Shown here one piece after another: positions 14,571 through 22,786 of a DNA stretch of 64,000 nt. Source of the DNA: an uncultured Collinsella sp. (GTDB taxonomy: Bacteria > Actinomycetota > Coriobacteriia > Coriobacteriales > Coriobacteriaceae); contig URPK01000009.1 in the NCBI GenBank assembly GCA_900549715.1, forward strand, positions 1 to 64,000. Reading direction: 5' to 3'. The notes below the pieces were generated by a model. It did not search any database. It was not told where the DNA came from and saw only the letters and a list, made by a program, of their open reading frames with translations. A program made the translations under genes and the position numbers. The first letter of the stretch is position 1; the number at the start of each line of letters is the position of its first letter.

Positions 14571-15656
14571 TTAAGCTAGGTGCGCGATAACGGCATCGGC
14601 AAAGGCCTGCGTACCCACGGCCCCCTCGACGGAGCCAGTCTGGGCACGACGCACGTCACCGGTAACCTGTTCGCCCTCGTCGAGCGTGGCAGAGACGGCG
14701 GCGCGAATGCGGTTGGCCGCGTCGTTCTCACCCAGGTGATCGAGCATCATCGCAGCAGAGAGGATCTCGGCCGTGGGGTTGGCAATATCCTGCCCCGCGA
14801 TATCAGGCGCAGAGCCGTGCGTCGCCTCAAAGATGGCGCAGTCGGCACCGATGTTGGAGCCGGGGGCCATACCCAGGCCGCCCACCAGGCCGGCGCACAG
14901 GTCGCTCACGATGTCGCCGTACAGGTTTGGCAGCACCAGGACATCGAAGTCGTTGGGGTTCTGGACCAGGCCCATGCAGGTGGCGTCGACGATCTTGTCG
15001 TTGAACTCAATGTCGGGATAGTTGGCGGCCACCTCGCGCGCAACGCGCAGGAACAGGCCGTCGGTCGCCTTCATGATATTGGCCTTGTGCACAGCCGTCA
15101 CCTTTTTGCGGCCGCAGCGGCGGGCATACTCAAAGGCGTACTCCACAATACGGCGGCTCTTGGCGATAGAGATGGGCTTGATCGAGATGGCGGAATCGGC
15201 GGCAAAGGTCTTCTGACCCGAGCGCTCGACAAGCTGTGAGAGCTCCTCGACCTCGGCTGCGCCCTCGTCGAACTCGATGCCGGCATAGAGGTCCTCGGTG
15301 TTCTCGCGCACGATGACCAGATCGACGTCGCGGAAACGCGAGCCGTCGCCCGGCTGCGACAGACAGGGACGCACGCAGGCATACAGGTCAAAGTGCTTAC
15401 GCAGAGCAACATTGACGCTGCGGAAACCCGTGCCGACCGGCGTGGTGATGGGCCCCTTGATGGCGACCTTAGTCTCGGCAACCGCATCGAGCACATGTTG
15501 GGGCAGCGGCGTGCCAAACTCGTCCATGACGCCGGCGCCGGCCTCCTGGACGTTCCAATTGATCTGGACACCGGTGGCCTCGACCACGCGGCGCATAGCC
15601 TGCGTAATCTCGGGACCGATACCGTCACCGGGAATCAGGACTACATCGTGCGCCAT
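14571..15656 (-). CDS. icd: Isocitrate dehydrogenase, NAD-type
   Basis: This 361-residue beta-decarboxylating dehydrogenase converts isocitrate to 2-oxoglutarate and CO2. It has LIPGDGIGPEI at the N-terminus, the substrate motif VRENTEDLYAGIE around residue 115, the catalytic Lys in VHKANIMK, and the metal-binding segment DVLVLPNLYGDIVSDL. The C-terminal HGSAPDIAGQDIANPTAEIL resembles the NAD-dependent IDH branch more than isopropylmalate dehydrogenase, whose RELTGG motif is missing. It probably supplies 2-oxoglutarate for glutamate synthesis. The HEAT-like gene lies six bases upstream, so both are in one transcript with the genes from 17890 on. Confidence 0.9.
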   Translation of the reverse strand: MAHDVVLIPGDGIGPEITQAMRRVVEATGVQINWNVQEAGAGVMDEFGTPLPQHVLDAVAETKVAIKGPITTPVGTGFRSVNVALRKHFDLYACVRPCLSQPGDGSRFRDVDLVIVRENTEDLYAGIEFDEGAAEVEELSQLVERSGQKTFAADSAISIKPISIAKSRRIVEYAFEYARRCGRKKVTAVHKANIMKATDGLFLRVAREVAANYPDIEFNDKIVDATCMGLVQNPNDFDVLVLPNLYGDIVSDLCAGLVGGLGMAPGSNIGADCAIFEATHGSAPDIAGQDIANPTAEILSAAMMLDHLGENDAANRIRAAVSATLDEGEQVTGDVRRAQTGSVEGAVGTQAFADAVIAHLA

Positions 15657-15662
15657 AATCTG

Positions 15663-16361
15663 TTACTCCTCGTCTTCGGCGTCGTCAGATTTTTTAACGC
15701 TAGCACGCTTCTTCTTTTTGGAGAGATCCAGGCCAAAACGTTTAACAAGCATTTCGCAAATCTCGCTCGAACGGACCTTGAGATAGCTGCCCTTACCGTT
15801 CTCGGCATCGAACTTAAGGCGCAGCGCAAGCTTCTCTGCGACCTCGGCGTCGATCTCGCCCTGGCAAAACTCGTACAGGCAACCGAGCATGTCGCGATAC
15901 TCAAGGTCGCCGTGGTAGCACTGGATGGCCTCGTCCAGGATGGGCCAAGCCTCGCGCGAACGCTCGACACTCGTGGCACCCCACACGCACAGCAGGCGGA
16001 AGGCGGCATAGCGCAGCGTGGAGGAGATCTCGTCGAACAGCGCGGTCTCGGCACCCTCAAAGGCGTCCTCCATCTGCTCGGGGCAGGTGGTGGCGAGTGC
16101 CGCCAAGGCATCGAGGGCCTCCCAGCGGGTCTGCGCCTCGGGGCGATCGAGCGCCTCGATCAGCGCGGGCACGCAGGGCACGACGCGCTGCGGATCGCGC
16201 TCGGCAAGCAGGTGCAGCACGCGGGCGGCAAACTGGCGGATGCGGCGCGTGGGGCAGCCGAGCTCCTGGACCAGGCGGTCGACGGCGTTCTCGTTCTCCT
16301 CTGCCAGCTGGAGCTGTGCCAGCTCCTCGTCGGTGAGCTGTTCGTCTTTGTTTTCTGCCAT
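15663..16361 (-). CDS. HEAT-repeat-like protein of unknown function
   Basis: This 232-residue cytoplasmic protein contains helical repeats in its first half: RRIRQFAARVLHLLAERDP, VPCVPALIEALDRPEAQTR and WEALDALAALATTCPEQ, which look like two to three HEAT/armadillo units. A Lys/Asp/Glu-rich tail follows (SKKKKRASVKKSDDAEDEE). It has no catalytic motif and probably serves as a protein-interaction scaffold. It sits between icd and a small membrane protein with very short gaps, so co-transcription is likely; a direct functional link is not known. Confidence 0.7.
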   Translation of the reverse strand: MAENKDEQLTDEELAQLQLAEENENAVDRLVQELGCPTRRIRQFAARVLHLLAERDPQRVVPCVPALIEALDRPEAQTRWEALDALAALATTCPEQMEDAFEGAETALFDEISSTLRYAAFRLLCVWGATSVERSREAWPILDEAIQCYHGDLEYRDMLGCLYEFCQGEIDAEVAEKLALRLKFDAENGKGSYLKVRSSEICEMLVKRFGLDLSKKKKRASVKKSDDAEDEE

Positions 16362-16376
16362 AGTTACCTCTTCTTA

Positions 16377-16805
16377 CTATTTCTTAGCGTGCTTGCCAGC
16401 ACCCTTGCTGTCATCGGTGACCGAGATGAGCTGTCGGTCGGCCGCACCATTGCGACGCGCACGGCGGCGTTCCTCGGCGTCGCCCGCATCGGCGGCGGCG
16501 CGATGGGCCTTGTTGACGTTAAAAACCTCGTCGTGCTTGCGCCACGGGCCGACGGACTCGCCAAAGCTCATCTTAAGACCGGCGATAAAGCCGCCGAGCC
16601 AGCCGATCGGCGCAAACTGCACCAGCGGGAACAGCGAGAACACCCAGGTCAGCAGGACGACTGCCGCCGCTCCTGCAAAGTTGGCGATCCAGTAGTCGCG
16701 CTTGGTGATGACGCGCTTTTCGCACGCCCACTGGCCGCACAAAAAGCCGATGTAGATCGCAAAGAGAAAGAGCACCAGCGCAAGCACCACGAACGTCCAG
16801 CTCAT
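16377..16805 (-). CDS. Small membrane protein, unknown function
   Basis: The product is about 142 residues from ATG 16805. It has an N-terminal membrane helix (FVVLALVLFLFAIYIGFLCG), a short basic loop, a second hydrophobic pair (ANFAGAAAVVLLTWVFSLFP, APIGWLGGFIAGL) and a basic, charged C-terminal tail rich in Arg and Ala. The start is set by GAGGAG overlapping the end of the upstream dehydrogenase gene, five bases before this gene. I do not recognise the family; the pattern suggests three membrane segments with a cytoplasmic tail. Confidence 0.7.
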   Translation of the reverse strand: MSWTFVVLALVLFLFAIYIGFLCGQWACEKRVITKRDYWIANFAGAAAVVLLTWVFSLFPLVQFAPIGWLGGFIAGLKMSFGESVGPWRKHDEVFNVNKAHRAAADAGDAEERRRARRNGAADRQLISVTDDSKGAGKHAKK

Positions 16806-16810
16806 GGGCG

Positions 16811-17890
16811 CTACTCCTCGTGATGGTGGCCGCAGCAGCACTCGTGGCCGTCATCATGGCCGTGGCCGCCGCAGCACTCGTGGTCCTCGCCGTGATGGTG
16901 GCCGCAACCGCACTCATGCTCGTCGCCGTGCTCGCCGCAACCGCAGCCGTCCTCGTGGGCACCGTGCTCCTCGGGGCGATACTGCGACCAGTCCAGACCG
17001 GCGGCGATGGCGTCGGCCTCCTCCTTGTAGAGGACCGTGATGGCCTGGGTACCCAGCTTGGCACCACCGATGGCGTCAAGCATGTCGTAGAGCGTAAAGG
17101 CCACGTCGGCGCCGGGCAGCGCGAGCTCGCGGTCATCGGCGTAGGCGAGCGCCAGACGCAGGTCCTTAATGAAATGCTCGACCATAAAGCCGGGCTTGTA
17201 GTCGCCGTCGAGCGCCTTGGGGGCCAGGCTCTCCATGGCGCCGGACTTGCCGGTGCCGCCCAGGATCATCTGGCGGGTCTTCTCCAGGTCAAGGCCGCTC
17301 AGCTCGGCAAACGCCAGCGCATCGGCCATACCGACCATGCAGGCGCCCAGCGACACCTGGTTGGCGAGCTTGGCAGCCTGACCCTTGCCGGCGCCATCGA
17401 AGCAGGAGATGTTGGCCGCAAAGGTGGCAAGGATATCGCGGACCGGCGCGATGTCGTTCTCGGTGGCGCCCACGATAGCCGTGAGCGTGCCGGCGATAGC
17501 ACCAGACTCGCCGCCGGTGACGGGGCAGTCAAACGCCATGCGGCCGGAAACCTGGGCGGCCTCGGCAATGTCGCGCGCCAGCTCGGGGGAGCTCGTGGTG
17601 AGGTCGATCAGGACCGCGCCGGGTTTAGTGCACGCGAGCAGGCCGTCGCCCGCCAGGTAGAGCTCCTCGACCTCGGAGGGATAGCCCACCATGGTAAAGA
17701 CGACATCGGCGTTCGCCGCGGCATCTGCCGGCGTATCGGCCCAAACGGCACCGCGCTCGATAAGCGCGGCGGCCTTGGACTTGGTGCGGTTGTTGACCGT
17801 GACGGGGTAGCCAGCGTCCAAAATGTGGCCGGCGATGGGGGCACCCATGATTCCGGTGCCGATGAATGCGACGGAGAGCTTGTTTGCCAT
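16811..17890 (-). CDS. 3-hydroxyisobutyrate-dehydrogenase-type oxidoreductase with a His/Cys-rich tail
   Basis: Residues 1 to about 300 form a standard beta-hydroxyacid dehydrogenase: Rossmann loop FIGTGIMGAPIAGHIL, substrate loop DCPVTGGESGAIAGTLT, and the catalytic Lys in GKGQAAKLANQ. It should oxidise or reduce a small beta-hydroxyacid with NAD(P), for example tartronate semialdehyde or 3-hydroxyisobutyrate; the substrate is unknown. The last ~53 residues are exceptional: about 14 His and 9 Cys with Asp, Glu and Gly, in repeats such as HECGCGHHHGEDHE and HECCCGHHHEE. This is a metal-binding tail not found in ordinary members. The frame is intact to the stop at 16811. Confidence 0.88.
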   Translation of the reverse strand: MANKLSVAFIGTGIMGAPIAGHILDAGYPVTVNNRTKSKAAALIERGAVWADTPADAAANADVVFTMVGYPSEVEELYLAGDGLLACTKPGAVLIDLTTSSPELARDIAEAAQVSGRMAFDCPVTGGESGAIAGTLTAIVGATENDIAPVRDILATFAANISCFDGAGKGQAAKLANQVSLGACMVGMADALAFAELSGLDLEKTRQMILGGTGKSGAMESLAPKALDGDYKPGFMVEHFIKDLRLALAYADDRELALPGADVAFTLYDMLDAIGGAKLGTQAITVLYKEEADAIAAGLDWSQYRPEEHGAHEDGCGCGEHGDEHECGCGHHHGEDHECCGGHGHDDGHECCCGHHHEE

Positions 17891-17988
17891 GAAACCTTTC
17901 CTTTTGGGTTGGGTGTTGTTACCAGGTTGAATACTCGGTGCCAGCGTTTGGGCTGTGAGTTGGGATCGATTACGGTCGCGTTACTTGC

Positions 17989-18942
17989 CTACTGACCGCG
18001 CACGCGGCGGGCGATGCGGTCGGAAAGCGACGCCTTGTCGGCGCGGTTCTTGCCCCAAAACGCGCAGGCCACCATGCCGGGGCCCACGTGCGAGCCGATG
18101 GTGGGACCCACGGAGCTGCGAATGATCGTGACGTCGGCGCAGCCCTCCTCCTTGCGGATGGCGGCTTCGAGCCAGTCGCCGTCCTTTTCGGCATCGGCCG
18201 TCATAATGGCGATGGGCATGGTGCGATCGGGCACATAGTTCTCGCGGAACGACTTGAGAATGGACTTGAGCGCCTTCTTGCGACCGCGGTTGACGCCGAT
18301 CAGCGACAGCGAGCCGGCCAGGTCGTAGGACAGCTCGGGTTTGACGTCGAGCTTTGCCGTGAGCTGTGCCGCCGCGGGCGGAATGCGGCCGCCGGCAGCC
18401 AGCGCGTCAAAGCTCTCGAGCGTAAAGTAACCGTGGACATAGGTCTTGGCCTCGTTTGCCCAGTCGACCAGCTGCTTGGCGGTCAGTCCCGCCGAACGCT
18501 GGCGCACGGCCTCAAGCGCCAAAAGCTCGCCGGTCGCACAGGGCAGAGCGTTGTCGACCACGTACAGCTCAAAGTTGGGATACTCGGCGCGCACGGCGTC
18601 CGCCGCCTGGCACGCGGAGTTGTAGCTCGACGACAGCGCCGAGGTAAAGCACAGGTAGACCGTGGGCGTACCCTCTTTGGCGCACTCGGTAAAGAACTCG
18701 ATATAGCGACCGAGCGACACAGCCGAGGTGGACACGCGGGCACCGGCGCGCATGCGGTCGTAGAACTCCTTAGGGCTGATGCTCGACCAGATGTCGTCCG
18801 TACGCTCCTCGCCATCGATAATGAAGGGGAAACCCAGGATATCGACATCGAGGTTCGCGGCGACCTCGGGGCTAAAGTCGCAGCAGGTATCGACGACGAT
18901 GCGGCAACGGTCCGAATGACCGGCGGATGCGGCCTTGTCCAT
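17989..18942 (-). CDS. DegV family fatty-acid-binding protein
   Basis: This 317-residue protein has the two-domain DegV fold. The N-terminal part has IVVDTCCDFSPE, then GARVSTSAVSLGRYIEFF. The central segment YVVDNALPCATGELLALEAV is followed by AAGGRIPPAAAQL, and the C-terminal VGPTIGSHVGPG includes the conserved Thr/His region. DegV proteins bind a fatty acid; several act as FakB partners feeding exogenous fatty acids to a FakA kinase. No FakA lies nearby. ATG 18942 was chosen over an adjacent in-frame TTG because AAGGAG is better spaced to it. Confidence 0.88.
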   Translation of the reverse strand: MDKAASAGHSDRCRIVVDTCCDFSPEVAANLDVDILGFPFIIDGEERTDDIWSSISPKEFYDRMRAGARVSTSAVSLGRYIEFFTECAKEGTPTVYLCFTSALSSSYNSACQAADAVRAEYPNFELYVVDNALPCATGELLALEAVRQRSAGLTAKQLVDWANEAKTYVHGYFTLESFDALAAGGRIPPAAAQLTAKLDVKPELSYDLAGSLSLIGVNRGRKKALKSILKSFRENYVPDRTMPIAIMTADAEKDGDWLEAAIRKEEGCADVTIIRSSVGPTIGSHVGPGMVACAFWGKNRADKASLSDRIARRVRGQ

Positions 18943-18965
18943 CAAAGCGACTCCTTACGTAAAAA

Positions 18966-18992
18966 GGCGGCCACCCGCATGGGATGGCCGCC
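18966..18992 (-). terminator. Rho-independent terminator after hpf
   Basis: GGCGGCCATCCC-ATGC-GGGTGGCCGCC (- strand) is followed by TTTTT. It lies 30 bases past the hpf stop. Confidence 0.88.
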
Positions 18993-19021
18993 AACCGTTA
19001 ACTCATGCAAGTTAACGTATT

Positions 19022-19606
19022 TTACTCGTCAAGTGTTTCGATGCGGGGCTTGATGATGCCATATCCACCATTCTTACGGTGATACACCACATTGATGAGG
19101 CCAGTCGTCGCGTTCTCGAACACGTAGAAGTCGTGGCCGAGCAGATCGGTCTGCACCAGCGCCTGCTCCTCAGTCATCGGGGTGACATCGATGACCTTCT
19201 CGCGGACGAGCAGGTCGTCCTCCTCCTCGGGCAGCAGCAGATCGGCAAGATCCTCGACGCGCTCGACCGGCGCGACATCCGCTGCGCTGGCACCGCCCTG
19301 GCGGTTGTCCACGACCTTGGTCTTGAACTTGCGCAGCTGGCGGGTGACCTTATCGGCGGAGAGGTCGATGGCAGCGTACATATCTGCACCGTGCTCGGCA
19401 ACGCGAATCACCGAACCGCGGGCACGAACCGTAACCTCGACGATTGCCGGGTTGGGGTTCGAGGGGTTCTTCTCATAGCGAAGCACGACGTCGACTGTCA
19501 TGGGCTCGATATCGAAAACCTTGAGCGCCTCGCCGATCTTCTCGTCCACATGCGCACGCAGAGCATCGGTTACCGTCGTCTTGCGTCCAGAAACCTTGAT
19601 ATCCAT
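19022..19606 (-). CDS. hpf: Ribosome hibernation promoting factor, long form
   Basis: The product is about 194 residues from ATG 19606, which follows GGAG at good spacing. The N-terminal S30AE domain starts MDIKVSGRKTTVTDALRAHV and includes YAAIDLSADKVTRQLRKFK. After an acidic linker (LLLPEEEDDLL) comes the C-terminal dimerisation domain: DVTPMTEEQALVQTDLLGHD, then FYVFENATTGLINVVYHRKN. Long HPF joins two 70S ribosomes into inactive 100S dimers in stationary phase or starvation. It is a single-gene unit with its own terminator. Confidence 0.95.
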   Translation of the reverse strand: MDIKVSGRKTTVTDALRAHVDEKIGEALKVFDIEPMTVDVVLRYEKNPSNPNPAIVEVTVRARGSVIRVAEHGADMYAAIDLSADKVTRQLRKFKTKVVDNRQGGASAADVAPVERVEDLADLLLPEEEDDLLVREKVIDVTPMTEEQALVQTDLLGHDFYVFENATTGLINVVYHRKNGGYGIIKPRIETLDE

Positions 19607-19828
19607 ACGTGGCTCCAATCTGCCTCGGGGACTTACTGTACTGGCTATGTACCCATTGCCGTGCATTTAATCACGCGGATTCCTAAAGACCCGAATAACG
19701 ATTGCTTGATACCGCATACCGAAGTCTCGCACTTTTCCGTGGCAAAGTGCGCTATAGGAGGGAGGCGGCGGCTTTGGTTTTGCACCTAAAAAATGTCTTT
19801 GACCTGCTGGTTTTATGGGAACGAAAAA

Positions 19829-19857
19829 GCCGGGCTCCCCTGTTGGGAGAGCCCGGC
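19829..19857 (-). terminator. Rho-independent terminator
   Basis: GCCGGGCTCTCCC-AACA-GGGGAGCCCGGC (- strand), with one bulge, is followed by TTTTTC. It ends the solute-binding lipoprotein transcript. Confidence 0.88.
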
Positions 19858-19923
19858 AATGCGTGTTGAAACCGTGAAGAGGCGCCTCTCCTAGCGCATA
19901 GGAGATGCCACCCCTAGCAATAA

Positions 19924-20934
19924 CTAGCTATTGAGTTTGTTAATGTCGTCGTCGGTGATAGTGCCCTCCTGGCTGGACGATTTATCCTCGGAGGATGCAC
20001 CCTCGCTGCTCGAATCGGAGGATGCGGACTCGCCGGATCCGGTGTCGGTCGACTGCACGTCGGCGCCCGAGACCGTCTTGGTGGTGAGGTCATAGGGCAT
20101 CGTGCCGTACCAAACGGAGTGGACCGCCTCGAGCGTGCCATCGACCGTGATACCGTCGAGGGCATCGCTCACGGCACGGCATAGCTCGTCGTTGGCCGCG
20201 AGGCCCGCGACGCCGAGCGTCGAGGGCGTCTCGAGCGTGCCGACGTAAGAGACCTGGCTCATCAGGCGCGCAAGGTAGCCGCCGGCCGTGGAGTCGCAGA
20301 TCACGTAGTCGACCTCGCCGGACTCGAGTGCCTCAAAGCACTCGTTGATGTTGGAGAAGGTCTTTTGGTTGGCCGTGATGCTCTGCTTGGCGAGCGCTTC
20401 CTGCGAGGCCGAGGAGGTCTGAACGCCCAGGGTAGCGGTGTTAAGCGTTTCGGTGGAAACGCTCAGAGACTCGCCGTCGCTCGTCTTTCCGAACGCTGCC
20501 GCAGCGTCGTACAGGCAAGTACCAAGCGCGCTGATGTCACCATCCGTGGAATTGATGTCGCCAATGAAGATGTCGGCCTTTTTGTCGCCGAGCGCGGAAT
20601 CGGCAGAAGACGCATCGACGAAGGCAACCTTAAGGCCCATACGGCTTGCAAGGGCACGAGCGGCATCGACCGCATAGCCCGTGAGGTTTCCGTCGGCGTC
20701 CTGCATGGCCTGCGGGGCATCAGACGTATCGAGGGCGACCGTCAGGATTCCCGGCGTGACCAGGGCATCGTCCGACACCGCCGGCGTGACAGCCTCGTGC
20801 TCGATCTGGTCGATCGTGGGCGTCGTGAACGTGGACAGTGGGTTGAACGCGCATCCGCTCAGACCCAAAACGGCAATGACCGCCGCGGTCCCAGCACCTA
20901 ACCGAGCCGCGTGCACCAAGCTGCCCCTCACCAT
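19924..20934 (-). CDS. Solute-binding lipoprotein, amino-acid ABC transporter family 3 type
   Basis: From ATG 20934 the product is 336 residues. It has a lipoprotein signal (AVIAVLGLSGCAF, lipid-modified Cys near residue 28), an SBP family-3 domain (GILTVALDTSDAPQAMQDAD, NLTGYAVDAARALASRMGLK) and a Ser/Glu-rich C-terminal tail. No permease or ATPase gene is adjacent. The frame is open for 130 more codons upstream to 21324, including ATG codons at about 21153 and 21264, but ATG 20934 is where the signal peptide begins. A TATAAT promoter at 21266 would then leave a leader of more than 300 bases. The ligand is unknown; amino acids are typical. Confidence 0.8.
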   Translation of the reverse strand: MVRGSLVHAARLGAGTAAVIAVLGLSGCAFNPLSTFTTPTIDQIEHEAVTPAVSDDALVTPGILTVALDTSDAPQAMQDADGNLTGYAVDAARALASRMGLKVAFVDASSADSALGDKKADIFIGDINSTDGDISALGTCLYDAAAAFGKTSDGESLSVSTETLNTATLGVQTSSASQEALAKQSITANQKTFSNINECFEALESGEVDYVICDSTAGGYLARLMSQVSYVGTLETPSTLGVAGLAANDELCRAVSDALDGITVDGTLEAVHSVWYGTMPYDLTTKTVSGADVQSTDTGSGESASSDSSSEGASSEDKSSSQEGTITDDDINKLNS

Positions 20935-21265
20935 GTCCACTACCCTGCCTTCTGTGTCGTATACAATCCGTGCGCTGCGCGGAATAACGGGTTGTTCCCA
21001 CCAGCTGACCTGGTATTTGACCCCACACTTGCGCACCGGGGTGTTTGCTCGGGAAGCCGTAGCCACCTTCACGACTGGCCCGCTCGCCCGCGAGGCGGTA
21101 TTGCCCCAAAGAAAGTAGAACGGACGGTGCGGCTTACATCTAGGACGCGCCATGATCGCGCCGCGCGCACGCGGTCGCTTACGTGGATCCCTTTGACCGC
21201 GTCTGTCTTGGACTAGGACGGGCATTTCGTCCGTCCGCAACCACAGCCTGGTAGGAACGAAGCGC

Positions 21266-21294
21266 ATTATAGCTAAGTTCAAGCTAAAGTTTAA
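21266..21294 (-). promoter_or_regulatory. Candidate promoter of the solute-binding lipoprotein gene
   Basis: On the - strand TTAAAC (21289-21294) and TATAAT (21266-21271) are separated by 17 bases. The nearest signal-peptide start is about 330 bases downstream, leaving a long GC-rich leader in which I recognised no known riboswitch or RNA gene. The remaining sequence up to 21366 shows nothing identifiable. Confidence 0.5.
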
Positions 21295-21366
21295 GGTTAG
21301 GGGCGTCATTCGCACCGTGAGCACAGATTTTGCAGGTCGGAGCGAACCATTCGTGCCCCCATGAAG

Positions 21367-21395
21367 CCCGGAGCTCCCCTACGGGGAGCTCCGGG
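21367..21395. terminator. Strong hairpin, terminator-like
   Basis: CCCGGAGCTCCCC and GGGGAGCTCCGGG form a perfect 13-bp stem with a 3-base loop. The flanks are not clean T-runs (CTTCTT on the + strand), so it may be a weak terminator or a structured element. Confidence 0.5.
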
Positions 21396-21416
21396 GCGCC
21401 CTTCTTAGGGTGCCGT

Positions 21417-21631
21417 GGCCAAATAATGGCAAATGTGAGTACTGTTACCAATTTAGTAACACGTAATTTTGGCCTCTCGGACAGGTTTTGCGCTCAGTGT
21501 CGCCAACCTGATGCTTAGTTATTCTACATTTGTTTATTATCTTCTGACTTTACGCCGCCTCCGAGTCCTAAATTCCTTGATTTTGATGTTACTGATTTAG
21601 TGACAGTACTCATATTTACCATATTTTGGCC
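21417..21631. repeat. Element with about 50-bp imperfect terminal inverted repeats
   Basis: The left arm (21417-21466) and the reverse complement of the right arm (21580-21631) both run GGCCAAA...ATGG.AAAT.TGAGTACTGT.AC.. and share about 75-80% of bases over 45 positions. Each arm contains an internal TGTTAC/GTAACA or TGTTAC/GTGACA palindrome. The 113-base centre has no gene. The whole unit (215 bp) resembles a miniature inverted-repeat element or a pair of regulator sites. It accounts for most of the gap between the lipoprotein promoter and the gene ending at 21667. Confidence 0.6.
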
Positions 21632-21666
21632 AGGGTATATGATTAACCCCCTATTTTCGTCGCGAA

Positions 21667-22776
21667 TTAGACCGGCTTAAGCCCAAAACACGCCCGCAGC
21701 GTGCTAAGCAACGCCTCTTGCTTCTTCCTGCGGGCATCGACACGATTCCGGTACCGCTTTCGCATACGCTGGTGCATGCGCCATGCGAGCGCTTCCATCG
21801 CTTCCATGTCGCAGAGCATTTCGTTGTTGACCGTCGCGACCTCGATTCCCATAGTAATCAAGCCCGTGTTGCGTTTTTCATCATGGATACGTCCCTTCCG
21901 GGAGGAATGGCCCAGCTCACCGTTGTATTCAAGGTCAAACCGGGCTGTTTCCTGATACGCATCGCAAATTGCATGCGGCATCCCTGAGATTGCCTGCGCG
22001 CGGTCATCGAACTCGATCTTGTAGTCGGTCTTAAAAGGACCGCAGGCAAATCCGCCATAGGAAAACGGTAGTGAAAACAGGGCGAGCATGATGCACTCCA
22101 TGGGCGAGCGCAGGTTTTCTGACAAGTAGGGACACAGACGCTGCAATTGTTTGGCCGCGTTCCCCTTGCATGCCGCGAGGTAATCTGCCAAGCGATCGGG
22201 CATCAGCACCGGCTCAACCTCAAAGTAGCCCACATCTGCTGGCTGGTCCTTGTCCTTTGCAAGTTTATTCGTAACAAGCGAGGTGTAGGGAGGCAGATAC
22301 TTCCCGCGGTCACTCAGCGAAATCTTAGAGCACAGCTCCTGGGCCAGGGCAAATGCCTGGATACAGCCGACCTCGCGGGCGACGGCAACACAAAGGGCCT
22401 CGGGAGATAGACTGTACACCCCCGGTTCCACCTCTAGAATCGAGCCGGCGGGCAACCCGGAGCATACGGACCAGCCCACGCCAGGCATGCGGCGGCGCTG
22501 CGCCGCAGATCCCACCAGCAAGCAAAGATCTTCTTGCACCTCGCCGCTTGCGGCCCCAATCCGCACCAAGTCGGGAAGATAGATGTCCTCGGTCGAGGGC
22601 GACGACGTGCACAGCACACGGCGCTCTTCATCGGGATCGAGGTCCCTCCAGCTGATGTAACCCATTTGTCGGCGCTCGGCGCGCATCATGCGTAGCGCCG
22701 AGGCGCCTGTTAGGATTACGGAAGCCGCTAGCTGTTCGCCTGTCGGCTCGTTGCACCGCTCAATCTTTACTGCCAC
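21667..22776 (-). CDS. Unknown protein with a DUF559-like nuclease C-terminus
   Basis: This 369-residue protein starts at GTG 22776 (preceded by GGGGTGG). The frame stays open upstream into comF, but that extension is the shadow of comF. The N-terminal half contains an AbiEi-like segment (VILTGASALRMMRAERRQMG) and a GVYSLSPEALCVAVAREVG segment. The C-terminal third has FDLEYNGELGHS...R.HDEKRNTGLITMGIEV, which resembles the PD-(D/E)XK-type core of DUF559/Vsr-like proteins, where an acidic residue, a His and an Arg-x2-DE pair surround the metal site. I infer a nuclease-like or DNA-binding protein. The family is not certain, and the role could be defence-related. Confidence 0.55.
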   Translation of the reverse strand: MAVKIERCNEPTGEQLAASVILTGASALRMMRAERRQMGYISWRDLDPDEERRVLCTSSPSTEDIYLPDLVRIGAASGEVQEDLCLLVGSAAQRRRMPGVGWSVCSGLPAGSILEVEPGVYSLSPEALCVAVAREVGCIQAFALAQELCSKISLSDRGKYLPPYTSLVTNKLAKDKDQPADVGYFEVEPVLMPDRLADYLAACKGNAAKQLQRLCPYLSENLRSPMECIMLALFSLPFSYGGFACGPFKTDYKIEFDDRAQAISGMPHAICDAYQETARFDLEYNGELGHSSRKGRIHDEKRNTGLITMGIEVATVNNEMLCDMEAMEALAWRMHQRMRKRYRNRVDARRKKQEALLSTLRACFGLKPV

Positions 22777-22786
22777 AAAACCACCC

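Noticed and set aside
20935..21260. RNase P RNA, SRP RNA or riboswitch in the long leader of the lipoprotein gene
   Set aside because: I looked for SRP GGTCAGG...GGAAGCAGC and RNase P signature sequences and found only short chance matches.
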